A DNA stretch of 9,623 nucleotides from an uncultured Eubacteriales bacterium. GTDB taxonomy: Bacteria > Bacillota > Clostridia > Oscillospirales > Oscillospiraceae. Position 1 is the stretch's first letter; each line of letters starts with the position of its first letter. The stretch spans positions 1-9,623 of the forward strand of contig USAT01000077.1 of the NCBI GenBank assembly GCA_900552725.1, in the 5' to 3' direction. Positions 1-5,370 of the stretch are shown here, piece after piece. The notes under the pieces are model-generated. The model saw nothing but the letters and a program-made list of their open reading frames with translations. It was not told the origin of the DNA and searched no databases. The position numbers and the translations under genes are program-made.

Positions 1-19
1 GGGTACGCAACGCGTACCC
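1..19 (-). terminator. Edge hairpin, possible terminator of the minus-strand gene pair
   Basis: GGGTACGC (1-8) and GCGTACCC (12-19) form a perfect 8-bp stem with a 3-nt loop. It lies about 40 bp past the stop codon of the minus-strand DUF6472-type gene, where a terminator would be expected. Any T-tract in the minus direction would fall outside the window, so the terminator role is inference. Confidence 0.35.
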
Positions 20-58
20 CGCCCGGGCTTTTGCTGTCTTGAACGATACCGGCGCGGA

Positions 59-229
59 TCACTGCTTCCTTGCCGTCAGATACTCATCCCCCGGACGCCA
101 ATAGGGGCATTGGCTGCTCTGGTTGGAGAGGAACCGCACCATCTCGTCCTCGTCCAGATCCATTTCGCAGATATAGTCGTCATAGTCCTCGTCATAGCTG
201 TAAAATACGCAGCTTTCGCACTTATCCAT
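59..229 (-). CDS. Small Cys/Asp-rich DUF6472-type protein
   Basis: This is a 56-aa acidic protein of unknown function. It begins MDKCESC and has four cysteines (C4, C7, C21, C41) arranged as CX2C plus two single Cys, which suggests a small metal-binding fold. An acidic Tyr/Asp run (about residues 9-29) precedes a CPYWRPGDEY motif (residues 41-50). The layout resembles the DUF6472 family of clostridial proteins, a recognition from memory. The same frame is open up to 283, but I chose the Met at 229 because family members begin at M-x-x-C-E-S-C and a G-rich Shine-Dalgarno-like stretch lies just upstream (AGGGGG about 8 nt away, GGAGG further off). It sits 55 nt downstream of the SSB-like gene on the same strand and is probably co-transcribed with it. 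Confidence 0.75.
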   Translation of the reverse strand: MDKCESCVFYSYDEDYDDYICEMDLDEDEMVRFLSNQSSQCPYWRPGDEYLTARKQ

Positions 230-284
230 CTTCGCCGCCCCCTTTCCTCCCGCCATTATACGGCGGGGGAGGGGACACGTCAAG

Positions 285-899
285 TCAGAACAGAAACTCC
301 TCCAACAGGGCAGGCCGCATGATGGACACCTCGTAGGCGGTGCGCTCGGTGGAGACGCCGTTTTCGGTTTTCGTGTATGTACGGCTCTGCACCCGTCCCT
401 CGATGGTCAGCCGGTCGCCGGTGGTCATGGCCGCCACCTGCTGGGCCACGGCGCCCCAGGCGATGCAGGGCAGGTAATCCGCCCGGCCGTACCGGCGGTT
501 CACCGCCAGAATGATGTCGCTGATCTCCCGGCCCAGGGGCGTCCGCCGCAGCACCGGCGGCTTGCACAGCACGCCGGAGAGTTGGATCACGTTGAAGGGC
601 GTGTCCCCGCCCTTTTCCAGCACATGGGCAAACACGGAGATCACCAGGCGGCTGCCCTGACCGCTCTTGTTGTTGAAGGAGCGGAGCTGACCCCGCACCG
701 TGACGGTGTCCCCCTCCCGGATGGCGGCGCGCTCCAGAAGCGGCTGGGCGGCGATCACCGTCAGCTTGTCCGCAAGACCGCTGAGGCGCTCTACCGCCAG
801 CGTGAATTTATAGAAGGCCAGGGCGTGGTTCACATGGCTCAGCGTCGGCGCGCTGTCCACCGTGCCGCAGAGCTGCACGCGGTTGAAATTGTTGTCCAT
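285..899 (-). CDS. Single-stranded DNA-binding-like protein with two OB folds
   Basis: This 204-aa protein appears to be built from two OB-fold SSB-like repeats, at roughly residues 5-95 and 103-195. Both start with a similar strand (NRVQLCGTV and NVIQLSGVL), and the second carries the typical 'YLPCIAWG' and 'GDRLTIEGRVQSRTY' segments of SSB/PriB-like domains. Ordinary bacterial SSB has one OB fold and a flexible tail ending in an acidic DDIPF-type tip. This protein has no such linker and ends LLEEFLF, so it may not recruit partners in the usual way. It likely binds single-stranded DNA as an accessory paralogue, with the housekeeping ssb elsewhere. GAGGTGG lies about 7-8 nt upstream of the ATG (positions 908-914), which supports the start. 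It is divergent from the radical SAM gene. Confidence 0.8.
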   Translation of the reverse strand: MDNNFNRVQLCGTVDSAPTLSHVNHALAFYKFTLAVERLSGLADKLTVIAAQPLLERAAIREGDTVTVRGQLRSFNNKSGQGSRLVISVFAHVLEKGGDTPFNVIQLSGVLCKPPVLRRTPLGREISDIILAVNRRYGRADYLPCIAWGAVAQQVAAMTTGDRLTIEGRVQSRTYTKTENGVSTERTAYEVSIMRPALLEEFLF

Positions 900-959
900 A
901 CGATGTCCACCTCGTTTGTTGATATGCCACAGCCTATGCGCCGCCGGGAAAGAATATGC

Positions 960-988
960 TTTTCAAACGCCGGAAAGTATGGCATAAT
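960..988 (+). promoter_or_regulatory. Weak candidate promoter for the radical SAM gene
   Basis: TTTTCA (960-965) and CATAAT (983-988) are separated by 17 bp in the divergent gap. The -10 matches the consensus at 5 of 6 positions but the -35 is poor, and the implied leader is only about 16 nt, placing the ribosome binding site at its very 5' end. I saw no convincing minus-strand promoter for the SSB-like gene in this gap. Confidence 0.3.
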
Positions 989-1010
989 ACCTGCAAAAGG
1001 AGTGATGACC

Positions 1011-1877
1011 ATGCGTTATAAGGGAAAAGTCTACCGTCCCCCGTCCGAGGCGTACAGCCTCATCGTCCAGGTGACCTACGGGTGCAGCCATAACCGCTGC
1101 GCCTTCTGCGATATGTATGACGACAAGCATTTCGCCATGCGCCCCATGCAGGAGATCCGCGAGGACTTCGAGATGGCCCGCCAGATGTACCGCCATGTGG
1201 AGCGCGTCTTCCTGGCGGACGGCGACGCCCTCATGCGGAAGACAGACGAGCTGGTGCAGATCCTGGGTCTCATCTACGGCCTGTTTCCTGAGTGCCAGCG
1301 GGTTACCTGCTACGCCTCGCCCGCCAGCCTGCAGGTGAAGTCGGAGGACGACCTGCGCCTGCTGCGTGCCCGGGGTCTGCAGATGGTGTACATGGGCCTG
1401 GAATCCGGCTGCGACGCGGTGCTGGAGCGGATGAGCAAGGGCCACAGCGCCGCCGCCATCGTAGCCGCGGGACAGAAGGCCCGCCGCTGCGGCCTGGCGC
1501 TGTCGGTGACGGCCATCTCCGGTCTTGGCAGCGTGGCACTGTGGCGTGAGCACGCCGTCGGCACGGCGGAGGCTCTCAGTGCCATGAAGCCGGAGTACAT
1601 CGGCCTTCTGACGCTGATGGTGGAGCGGGGCACACCCCTGGAGCAGTGGGTGCGGGAGGGCGAATTCACCCTGCTCAGCCCCGTGGAGGTGCTGAAGGAG
1701 ACAGAGCTGTTTTTGCAGCACATCGACTCCGAGGGCAGCGTGTTCCGCATGAACCACGCCAGCAACTACCTGACGCTGAAGGGCACCCTGAACCGTGACC
1801 GCCAGGCGCTGCTGGACAAGGTGCAGTCGGGCCTGTCCGGCGTGGGATTGAAGCCGGAGTTCATGAGAGCGCTGTGA
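1011..1877 (+). CDS. Radical SAM protein of unknown substrate
   Basis: This 288-aa radical SAM enzyme should bind a 4Fe-4S cluster and cleave S-adenosylmethionine; its substrate is unknown. The cluster motif is C25-X4-C30-X2-C33 (GCSHNRCAFCDMY), one residue longer in the first gap than the canonical CX3CX2C. Other landmarks are FLADGDAL (residues 67-74), YMGLESG (127-133, the usual SAM-contact strand), a 'GLALSVTAISGLG' strand (161-173) and NHASNYL (248-254). Similar GCSHNxCxFCxMY and NHASNYL signatures occur in a clostridial family annotated only as radical SAM, a recollection. The frame is open from 582, but AAAGGAG at 996-1002 sits 8 nt before the ATG at 1011, and the family-like N-terminus starts there. 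An in-frame ATG at 1005 is too close to the RBS. There is no SPASM or B12 domain. It appears monocistronic. Confidence 0.85.
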   Translation: MRYKGKVYRPPSEAYSLIVQVTYGCSHNRCAFCDMYDDKHFAMRPMQEIREDFEMARQMYRHVERVFLADGDALMRKTDELVQILGLIYGLFPECQRVTCYASPASLQVKSEDDLRLLRARGLQMVYMGLESGCDAVLERMSKGHSAAAIVAAGQKARRCGLALSVTAISGLGSVALWREHAVGTAEALSAMKPEYIGLLTLMVERGTPLEQWVREGEFTLLSPVEVLKETELFLQHIDSEGSVFRMNHASNYLTLKGTLNRDRQALLDKVQSGLSGVGLKPEFMRAL

Positions 1878-1917
1878 GAGGCTTTTCGTGACTGCGGACA
1901 CGAGCCACTTTGCCCCC

Positions 1918-1991
1918 GGCGGCCTGAGGTCATGCCGCCCTACAACATGGCATCGAAAGAACTTCGTAGGGCGGCATGACCACATGCCGCC
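1918..1991. repeat. Palindromic intergenic repeat A
   Basis: A 16-nt arm (1928-1943, GGTCATGCCGCCCTAC) is perfectly complementary to 1966-1981 across a 22-nt loop. An outer 6-bp helix, GGCGGC (1918-1923) with GCCGCC (1986-1991), extends it past small mismatches. GTAGGG/CCCTAC ends are typical of dispersed intergenic palindromes in Oscillospiraceae-like genomes (recollection). It lies 40 bp past the radical SAM stop. No T-run follows, so it is not a standard intrinsic terminator, though it could protect mRNA 3' ends. Confidence 0.8.
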
Positions 1992-2013
1992 GCACGATGC
2001 CGTGCCGTTTGAC

Positions 2014-2151
2014 TGGCGGCGGGGTGAGGTCACCCCGCCCTACGCAGCAGCTGTCGAAAGAACTCCGTAGGGGGCGGCGTCCTCGACGCCCCGCCGTTCA
2101 TCGGAAAATGCCGCCGCAGCCGTGCGGGCCGTCGGGGACGCCGGCCCCTAC
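2014..2151. repeat. Palindromic intergenic repeat B, a diverged copy of A plus a larger inverted repeat
   Basis: The block starting at 2025 repeats unit A starting at 1925, a 100-nt period. Both share TGAGGTCA, then CCGCCCTAC, a variable stretch, TCGAAAGAACT(T/C)C and GTAGGG. A local palindrome GGGGTGAGGTCACCCC (2021-2036) sits inside it. A second inverted repeat pairs 2067-2088 with 2130-2151: 20 of 22 positions match, the arms beginning GTAGGGG and ending CCCCTAC. With unit A it fills most of the gene-free stretch 1878-2197. I see no ORF with family resemblance there. Confidence 0.75.
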
Positions 2152-2197
2152 AACGGTTTTACGATCCTTTGCAACTAAAAAAATCAAAAATTCCCTC

Positions 2198-2226
2198 TTG
2201 ACAACCCACGGCAAAAGTGCTAAAGT
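2198..2226 (+). promoter_or_regulatory. Sigma-A-type promoter of the trpS-trpB operon
   Basis: A consensus TTGACA (2198-2203) is followed, after an optimal 17-bp spacer, by TAAAGT (2221-2226). An A/T-rich run (2175-2191) lies just upstream and could act as an UP-like element. The predicted start of transcription is about 2233, directly at the 5' edge of the T-box leader. Confidence 0.85.
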
Positions 2227-2232
2227 ACGTCC

Positions 2233-2521
2233 ATAATCAAAAAAGCAAACCAACGAGTAAGAGGAGTATCCGTACAGGAACCTTTCAGAGAGCCGCGTAT
2301 TTGGTGGGAGCGGGGCAGCGGAATGTACGGTGAATGGACTTACGAGGGCGGGGAGAACACCGGAAACGGCCAGTAATACCCGACGGCATCCGCGGCCGTT
2401 ATCCCGGCGGAGCGCATGATGGTGCGTGCAGAGTGGACGTTTTTGCGTCAATGTGGGTGGTACCGCAGATTTGTATTTTCAATCTGTCCCATGGAAGAAT
2501 TTCCATGGGACAGATTTTTTT
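2233..2521 (+). promoter_or_regulatory. Tryptophan-specific T-box riboswitch
   Basis: This leader of about 290 nt senses uncharged tRNA-Trp and controls read-through into trpS. Stem I is visible: lower helix GTAAG (2257-2261) with CTTAC (2339-2343), upper helix CCGTACA (2270-2276) with TGTACGG (2324-2330). Between them is the specifier loop, with AGTA on the 5' side and GAA-TGG-A on the 3' side. The specifier codon TGG (2335-2337) is Trp. Distal conserved segments AGAGAG (2287-2292) and GGTGGGAG (2303-2310) are present. The T-box itself, AATGTGGGTGGTACCGC, is at 2450-2466, and its TGGT (2458-2461) would pair with the tRNA acceptor end. It ends in the terminator hairpin. Specificity agrees with the downstream Trp genes. 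Confidence 0.95.
2481..2521 (+). terminator. T-box-controlled intrinsic terminator
   Basis: A perfect 16-bp stem (2481-2496 with 2501-2516) with a GAAT loop runs into a T-tract at 2515-2521. It is the off-state structure of the T-box. The antiterminator would form from the T-box sequence just upstream when uncharged tRNA-Trp is bound. Confidence 0.95.
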
Positions 2522-2562
2522 AATGCTGAAATAATTTTACATACAAAAAGGAGAAAACGATC

Positions 2563-3606
2563 ATGGGAAAGATCATTCTGACAGGCGACCGTCCCACCGG
2601 ACGGCTTCATGTGGGCCATTTTGTAGGCTCCCTCCGCAACCGCGTCACGCTGCAGAACAGCGGCAGGTTTGAGAAGCTGTTCTTCATGATCGCCGATGCC
2701 CAGGCGCTGACCGACAACTTCGACCATCCCCAGAAGGTGCGGGACAACATCCTGGAGGTGGCGCTGGACTACCTGTCCTGCGGCATCGACCCGGAAAAGT
2801 CCACCATCCTGGTGCAGTCCCACGTCAGCGAGCTGACGGAGCTGACCTTCTACTATATGAACCTGGTGACCCTGGCCCGGCTGGAGCGCAACCCCACCGT
2901 CAAGGCGGAGATCCAGCTCCGCGGCTTCAACCACAGCATCCCCATGGGCTTCCTGACCTACCCCGTCAGTCAGACGGCGGACATCACCGCCTTCATGGCC
3001 GATACCGTCCCTGTGGGCGAGGATCAGCTTCCCATGCTGGAGCAGGCCCGCGAGATCGTCCGCCGCTTCAACGAGCTGTACGGCGAGACACTGGTGGAGC
3101 CTTCCGCCCTGCTGCCGGACAACGAGGCATGCCTCCGCCTTCCCGGCACCGACGGCAAGGCCAAGATGAGCAAATCCCTCGGCAACTGCATCTACCTGGC
3201 CGACGATCCTGATGACGTCCGCACCAAGGTCATGAGTATGTATACCGACCCCAACCATCTGCAGGTGTCCGACCCCGGCAACACAAAGGATAACCCTGTG
3301 TTCCTATATCTGGACGCCTTCTGCACCGACGAGCACTTTGCCCGCTACCTGCCGGAGTACGCCAACCTGGCGGAGCTGAAGGCCCACTATGAGCGGGGTG
3401 GTCTGGGCGACGTGAAGGTGAAGAAGTTCCTCAACAACGTCCTCCAGGAGACCCTGGAGCCCATCCGTACCCGCCGCCAGGAGCTGGCGAAGGACCCTGC
3501 CGCCGTTATGGAGATCCTCCGCAAGGGCAGCTTCGCCGCCCAGGCCGAGGCCGCCAGGACTTTGGACAAGGTCAAGCACGCCATGAAGATCGACTATTTT
3601 GCGTAA
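2563..3606 (+). CDS. trpS: Tryptophanyl-tRNA synthetase
   Basis: This 347-aa class Ic aminoacyl-tRNA synthetase makes Trp-tRNA-Trp from Trp, ATP and tRNA in the cytoplasm. The N-terminus is ILTGDRPTGRLHVGHFVGSL, with the HIGH-type motif HVGH at residues 16-19. The KMSKS loop is at 201-205, and a helical C-terminal anticodon-binding part follows. The TGDRPTG type and segments such as YYMNLV...LARLERNPTVK (98-114) match the lineage found in streptococci and many Clostridia rather than the B. subtilis SGIQPSG type. Length is normal. AAAGGAG at 2547-2553 is 9 nt before the ATG. It is the first gene after the Trp T-box, so expression should rise when uncharged tRNA-Trp accumulates. It is followed 41 nt later by trpB. 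Confidence 0.97.
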   Translation: MGKIILTGDRPTGRLHVGHFVGSLRNRVTLQNSGRFEKLFFMIADAQALTDNFDHPQKVRDNILEVALDYLSCGIDPEKSTILVQSHVSELTELTFYYMNLVTLARLERNPTVKAEIQLRGFNHSIPMGFLTYPVSQTADITAFMADTVPVGEDQLPMLEQAREIVRRFNELYGETLVEPSALLPDNEACLRLPGTDGKAKMSKSLGNCIYLADDPDDVRTKVMSMYTDPNHLQVSDPGNTKDNPVFLYLDAFCTDEHFARYLPEYANLAELKAHYERGGLGDVKVKKFLNNVLQETLEPIRTRRQELAKDPAAVMEILRKGSFAAQAEAARTLDKVKHAMKIDYFA

Positions 3607-3647
3607 ATAGAAAAATATACATTATAGAATATATAAGGAGAAATATC

Positions 3648-5039
3648 ATGAAAGAGCTCAAGGGCAGAAACATTCCTTATAAGATCTACCTCACCGAGGA
3701 TGAGATGCCCAAATATTGGTACAACGTTCGCGCGGACATGACCAACAAGCCCGCGCCCCTGCTGAATCCCGGCACCCTGAAGCCCATGACCGCCGAGGAG
3801 CTGGGCGGCGTGTTCTGCGCCGAGCTGGTGAAGCAGGAGCTGGACGACACCACCGCCTACTTCGAGATCCCCGAGGATATCCGCAACTTCTATAAGATGT
3901 ACCGTCCCTCTCCGCTGGTGTGTGCCTACTGTCTGGAGGAGAAGCTTCAGACCCCGGCGAAGATCTACTATAAGTTCGAGGGCAACAACACCTCCGGCAG
4001 CCACAAGCTGAACTCCGCCATCGCCCAGGCCTACTACGCCAAGCAGCAGGGCCTGAAGGGCGTCACCACCGAGACCGGCGCCGGTCAGTGGGGCACGGCC
4101 CTCAGCATGGCCTGCGCCTATCTGGGACTGGACTGCCGCGTGTTCATGGTGAAGTGCTCCTATGAGCAGAAGCCCTTCCGCCGTGAGGTCATGCGCACCT
4201 ACGGCGCCAACGTGACCCCCTCGCCCTCCAACACCACCGAGGTGGGCCGCAAGATCCTGGCCGAGTTCCCCGGCACCACCGGCTCCTTGGGCTGCGCCAT
4301 CAGCGAGGCCGTGGAGGCTGCCACCACCCGCGAAGGCTATCGCTATGTGCTGGGCAGCGTCCTGAATCAGGTGGTGCTGCACCAGTCCGTCATCGGCCTT
4401 GAGACCCAGACGGCCCTGGAGAAGTACGGTATCAAGCCTGACATCATCATCGGCTGCGCCGGCGGCGGCTCCAACCTGGGCGGCCTGATCTCCCCCTTCG
4501 TGGGCCAGATGCTCCGGGGCGAGGCCAATTACCGCATCATCGCGGTGGAGCCCGCCTCCTGCCCCAGCCTGACCCGGGGCGTGTTCAAGTATGACTTCTG
4601 CGACACCGGCATGATCTGCCCCATGGCCAAGATGTACACCCTGGGCAACGGCTTCATCCCCTCTGCCAACCACGCCGGCGGCCTGCGCTATCACGGCATG
4701 AGCGGCATCGTTTCCCAGCTCTATCACGACGGCTATCTGGAGGCCCGCAGCGTGGAGCAGACCAGCGTCTTTGAGGCGGCGGAGTACTTCGCCCGCTGCG
4801 AGGGCATCCTGCCCGCCCCCGAGTCCAGCCACGCCATCCGCGCCGCCATCGACGAGGCCGTCAAGTGCCGCGAGACCGGCGAGGAGAAGACCATCGTGTT
4901 CGGCCTGACCGGCACCGGCTACTTCGATATGGTAGCCTACAACAAGTACAACGACGGCGAGATGGGCGACTATATCCCCACCGACGAGGACCTGGCCAAG
5001 GGCTTCGCCACCATCCCCAGCTTCCCCGGCAACGAGTAA
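3648..5039 (+). CDS. trpB: Tryptophan synthase beta-like protein, TrpB2 type
   Basis: This 463-aa PLP enzyme condenses indole with L-serine to give L-tryptophan. The PLP lysine is K120 in SGSHKLNSA, the catalytic glutamate is E142 in ETGAGQWG (142-149), and the phosphate-binding loop is GCAGGGSNLGG (269-279). It is longer than TrpB1 (about 400 aa), has an extended N-terminus, and has W148 in the ETGAGQ(H/W)G motif, all pointing to the TrpB2 subfamily, which typically works without or only loosely with TrpA. No trpA or other trp biosynthesis gene is next to it. AAGGAG (3635-3640) lies 7 nt before the ATG. The AT-rich 41-nt gap after trpS holds no terminator, so trpS and trpB should share the T-box-controlled transcript. 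The likely role is salvage of indole or boosting Trp supply during starvation, which is inference. Confidence 0.93.
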   Translation: MKELKGRNIPYKIYLTEDEMPKYWYNVRADMTNKPAPLLNPGTLKPMTAEELGGVFCAELVKQELDDTTAYFEIPEDIRNFYKMYRPSPLVCAYCLEEKLQTPAKIYYKFEGNNTSGSHKLNSAIAQAYYAKQQGLKGVTTETGAGQWGTALSMACAYLGLDCRVFMVKCSYEQKPFRREVMRTYGANVTPSPSNTTEVGRKILAEFPGTTGSLGCAISEAVEAATTREGYRYVLGSVLNQVVLHQSVIGLETQTALEKYGIKPDIIIGCAGGGSNLGGLISPFVGQMLRGEANYRIIAVEPASCPSLTRGVFKYDFCDTGMICPMAKMYTLGNGFIPSANHAGGLRYHGMSGIVSQLYHDGYLEARSVEQTSVFEAAEYFARCEGILPAPESSHAIRAAIDEAVKCRETGEEKTIVFGLTGTGYFDMVAYNKYNDGEMGDYIPTDEDLAKGFATIPSFPGNE

Positions 5040-5064
5040 GCGTTTCAGAACCGAATAAGCATCT

Positions 5065-5096
5065 GTCCGGGACGGAAAAGCCGTCCCGGACTTTTT
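5065..5096 (+). terminator. Intrinsic terminator of the trpS-trpB operon
   Basis: GTCCGGGACGG (5065-5075) pairs perfectly with CCGTCCCGGAC (5081-5091) across a 5-nt loop and is followed by TTTTT (5092-5096). It lies 25 bp after the trpB stop and separates the Trp operon from the CODH/ACS operon. Confidence 0.93.
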
Positions 5097-5225
5097 CGCC
5101 TGCGGAAAAATCCGGGCGTTTTCAGGGTTTGTCGACAGGCCGCAGACAGATGCCGCTACGGCCCGGAGAACCGCTATATTCCATGAAATTTTTCCAAGAA
5201 AAACGTAAAATTTTGATTTCCGTTG

Positions 5226-5254
5226 TTGACAAGCGCCCAATACTTTGTTAAAGT
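5226..5254 (+). promoter_or_regulatory. Sigma-A-type promoter of the CODH/ACS operon
   Basis: TTGACA (5226-5231), a 17-bp spacer and TAAAGT (5249-5254) match the trpS promoter in both hexamers and in spacer length. The start of transcription would be near 5261, giving a leader of about 110 nt before cooS. The 130 bp between the trpB terminator and this promoter (5097-5225) shows no gene or clear operator. Confidence 0.8.
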
Positions 5255-5260
5255 GGTGAC

Positions 5261-5370
5261 AAAGATGAGGGTGGGAGGAACCGTCATCGTTAGGGCAACA
5301 AAAGTTATGATAAGCAAGCCGGCTGCCGTGCTGCGGTGACCGGCGAAAAAACCGTTAGGAGGATTACACT
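5261..5370 (+). other. Structured 5' leader of cooS, unassigned
   Basis: Several helices can be drawn. GATGA (5264-5268) pairs with TCATC (5284-5288), with GGT/ACC inside. AAC (5297-5299) pairs with GTT (5304-5306). GCCGG (5318-5322) pairs with CCGGC (5340-5344), enclosing a smaller CCG/CGG helix. The strong SD AGGAGG (5357-5362) follows. CGTTAGG occurs twice, at 5288-5294 and 5353-5359, the second running into the SD. I compared it from memory with NiCo, c-di-GMP-I, THF, ZTP and cobalamin riboswitches and found no convincing match. No T-tract terminator is present, so any control would be at translation or RNA stability. Confidence 0.4.

Noticed and set aside
582..1010. N-terminal extension of the radical SAM frame back to 582
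   Set aside because: It lies antisense to the SSB-like gene, has no radical SAM homology, and a good RBS precedes the ATG at 1011.
1918..2151. CRISPR array
   Set aside because: There are only two diverged units with palindromic arms and no constant direct repeat with unique spacers of equal size.
1888..2534. Short open frames in the gap and T-box leader (1888-2070, 1976-2236, 2098-2451 minus, 2334-2534)
   Set aside because: They translate palindromic repeats or the T-box RNA, lack ribosome binding sites, and show no family resemblance.
3594..5240. 548-codon open frame on the minus strand opposite trpB
   Set aside because: It is low-complexity Gly/Ala/Val/His-rich translation created by the GC-rich codon bias of trpB. 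It has no family motif, and the plus strand is clearly TrpB2.
5261..5344. NiCo or c-di-GMP-I type riboswitch in the cooS leader
   Set aside because: Fragments such as AGGGCAAC and the GGC...GCC enclosure recall these classes, but the full conserved cores and junction order as I remember them are absent. I therefore left the leader unassigned.
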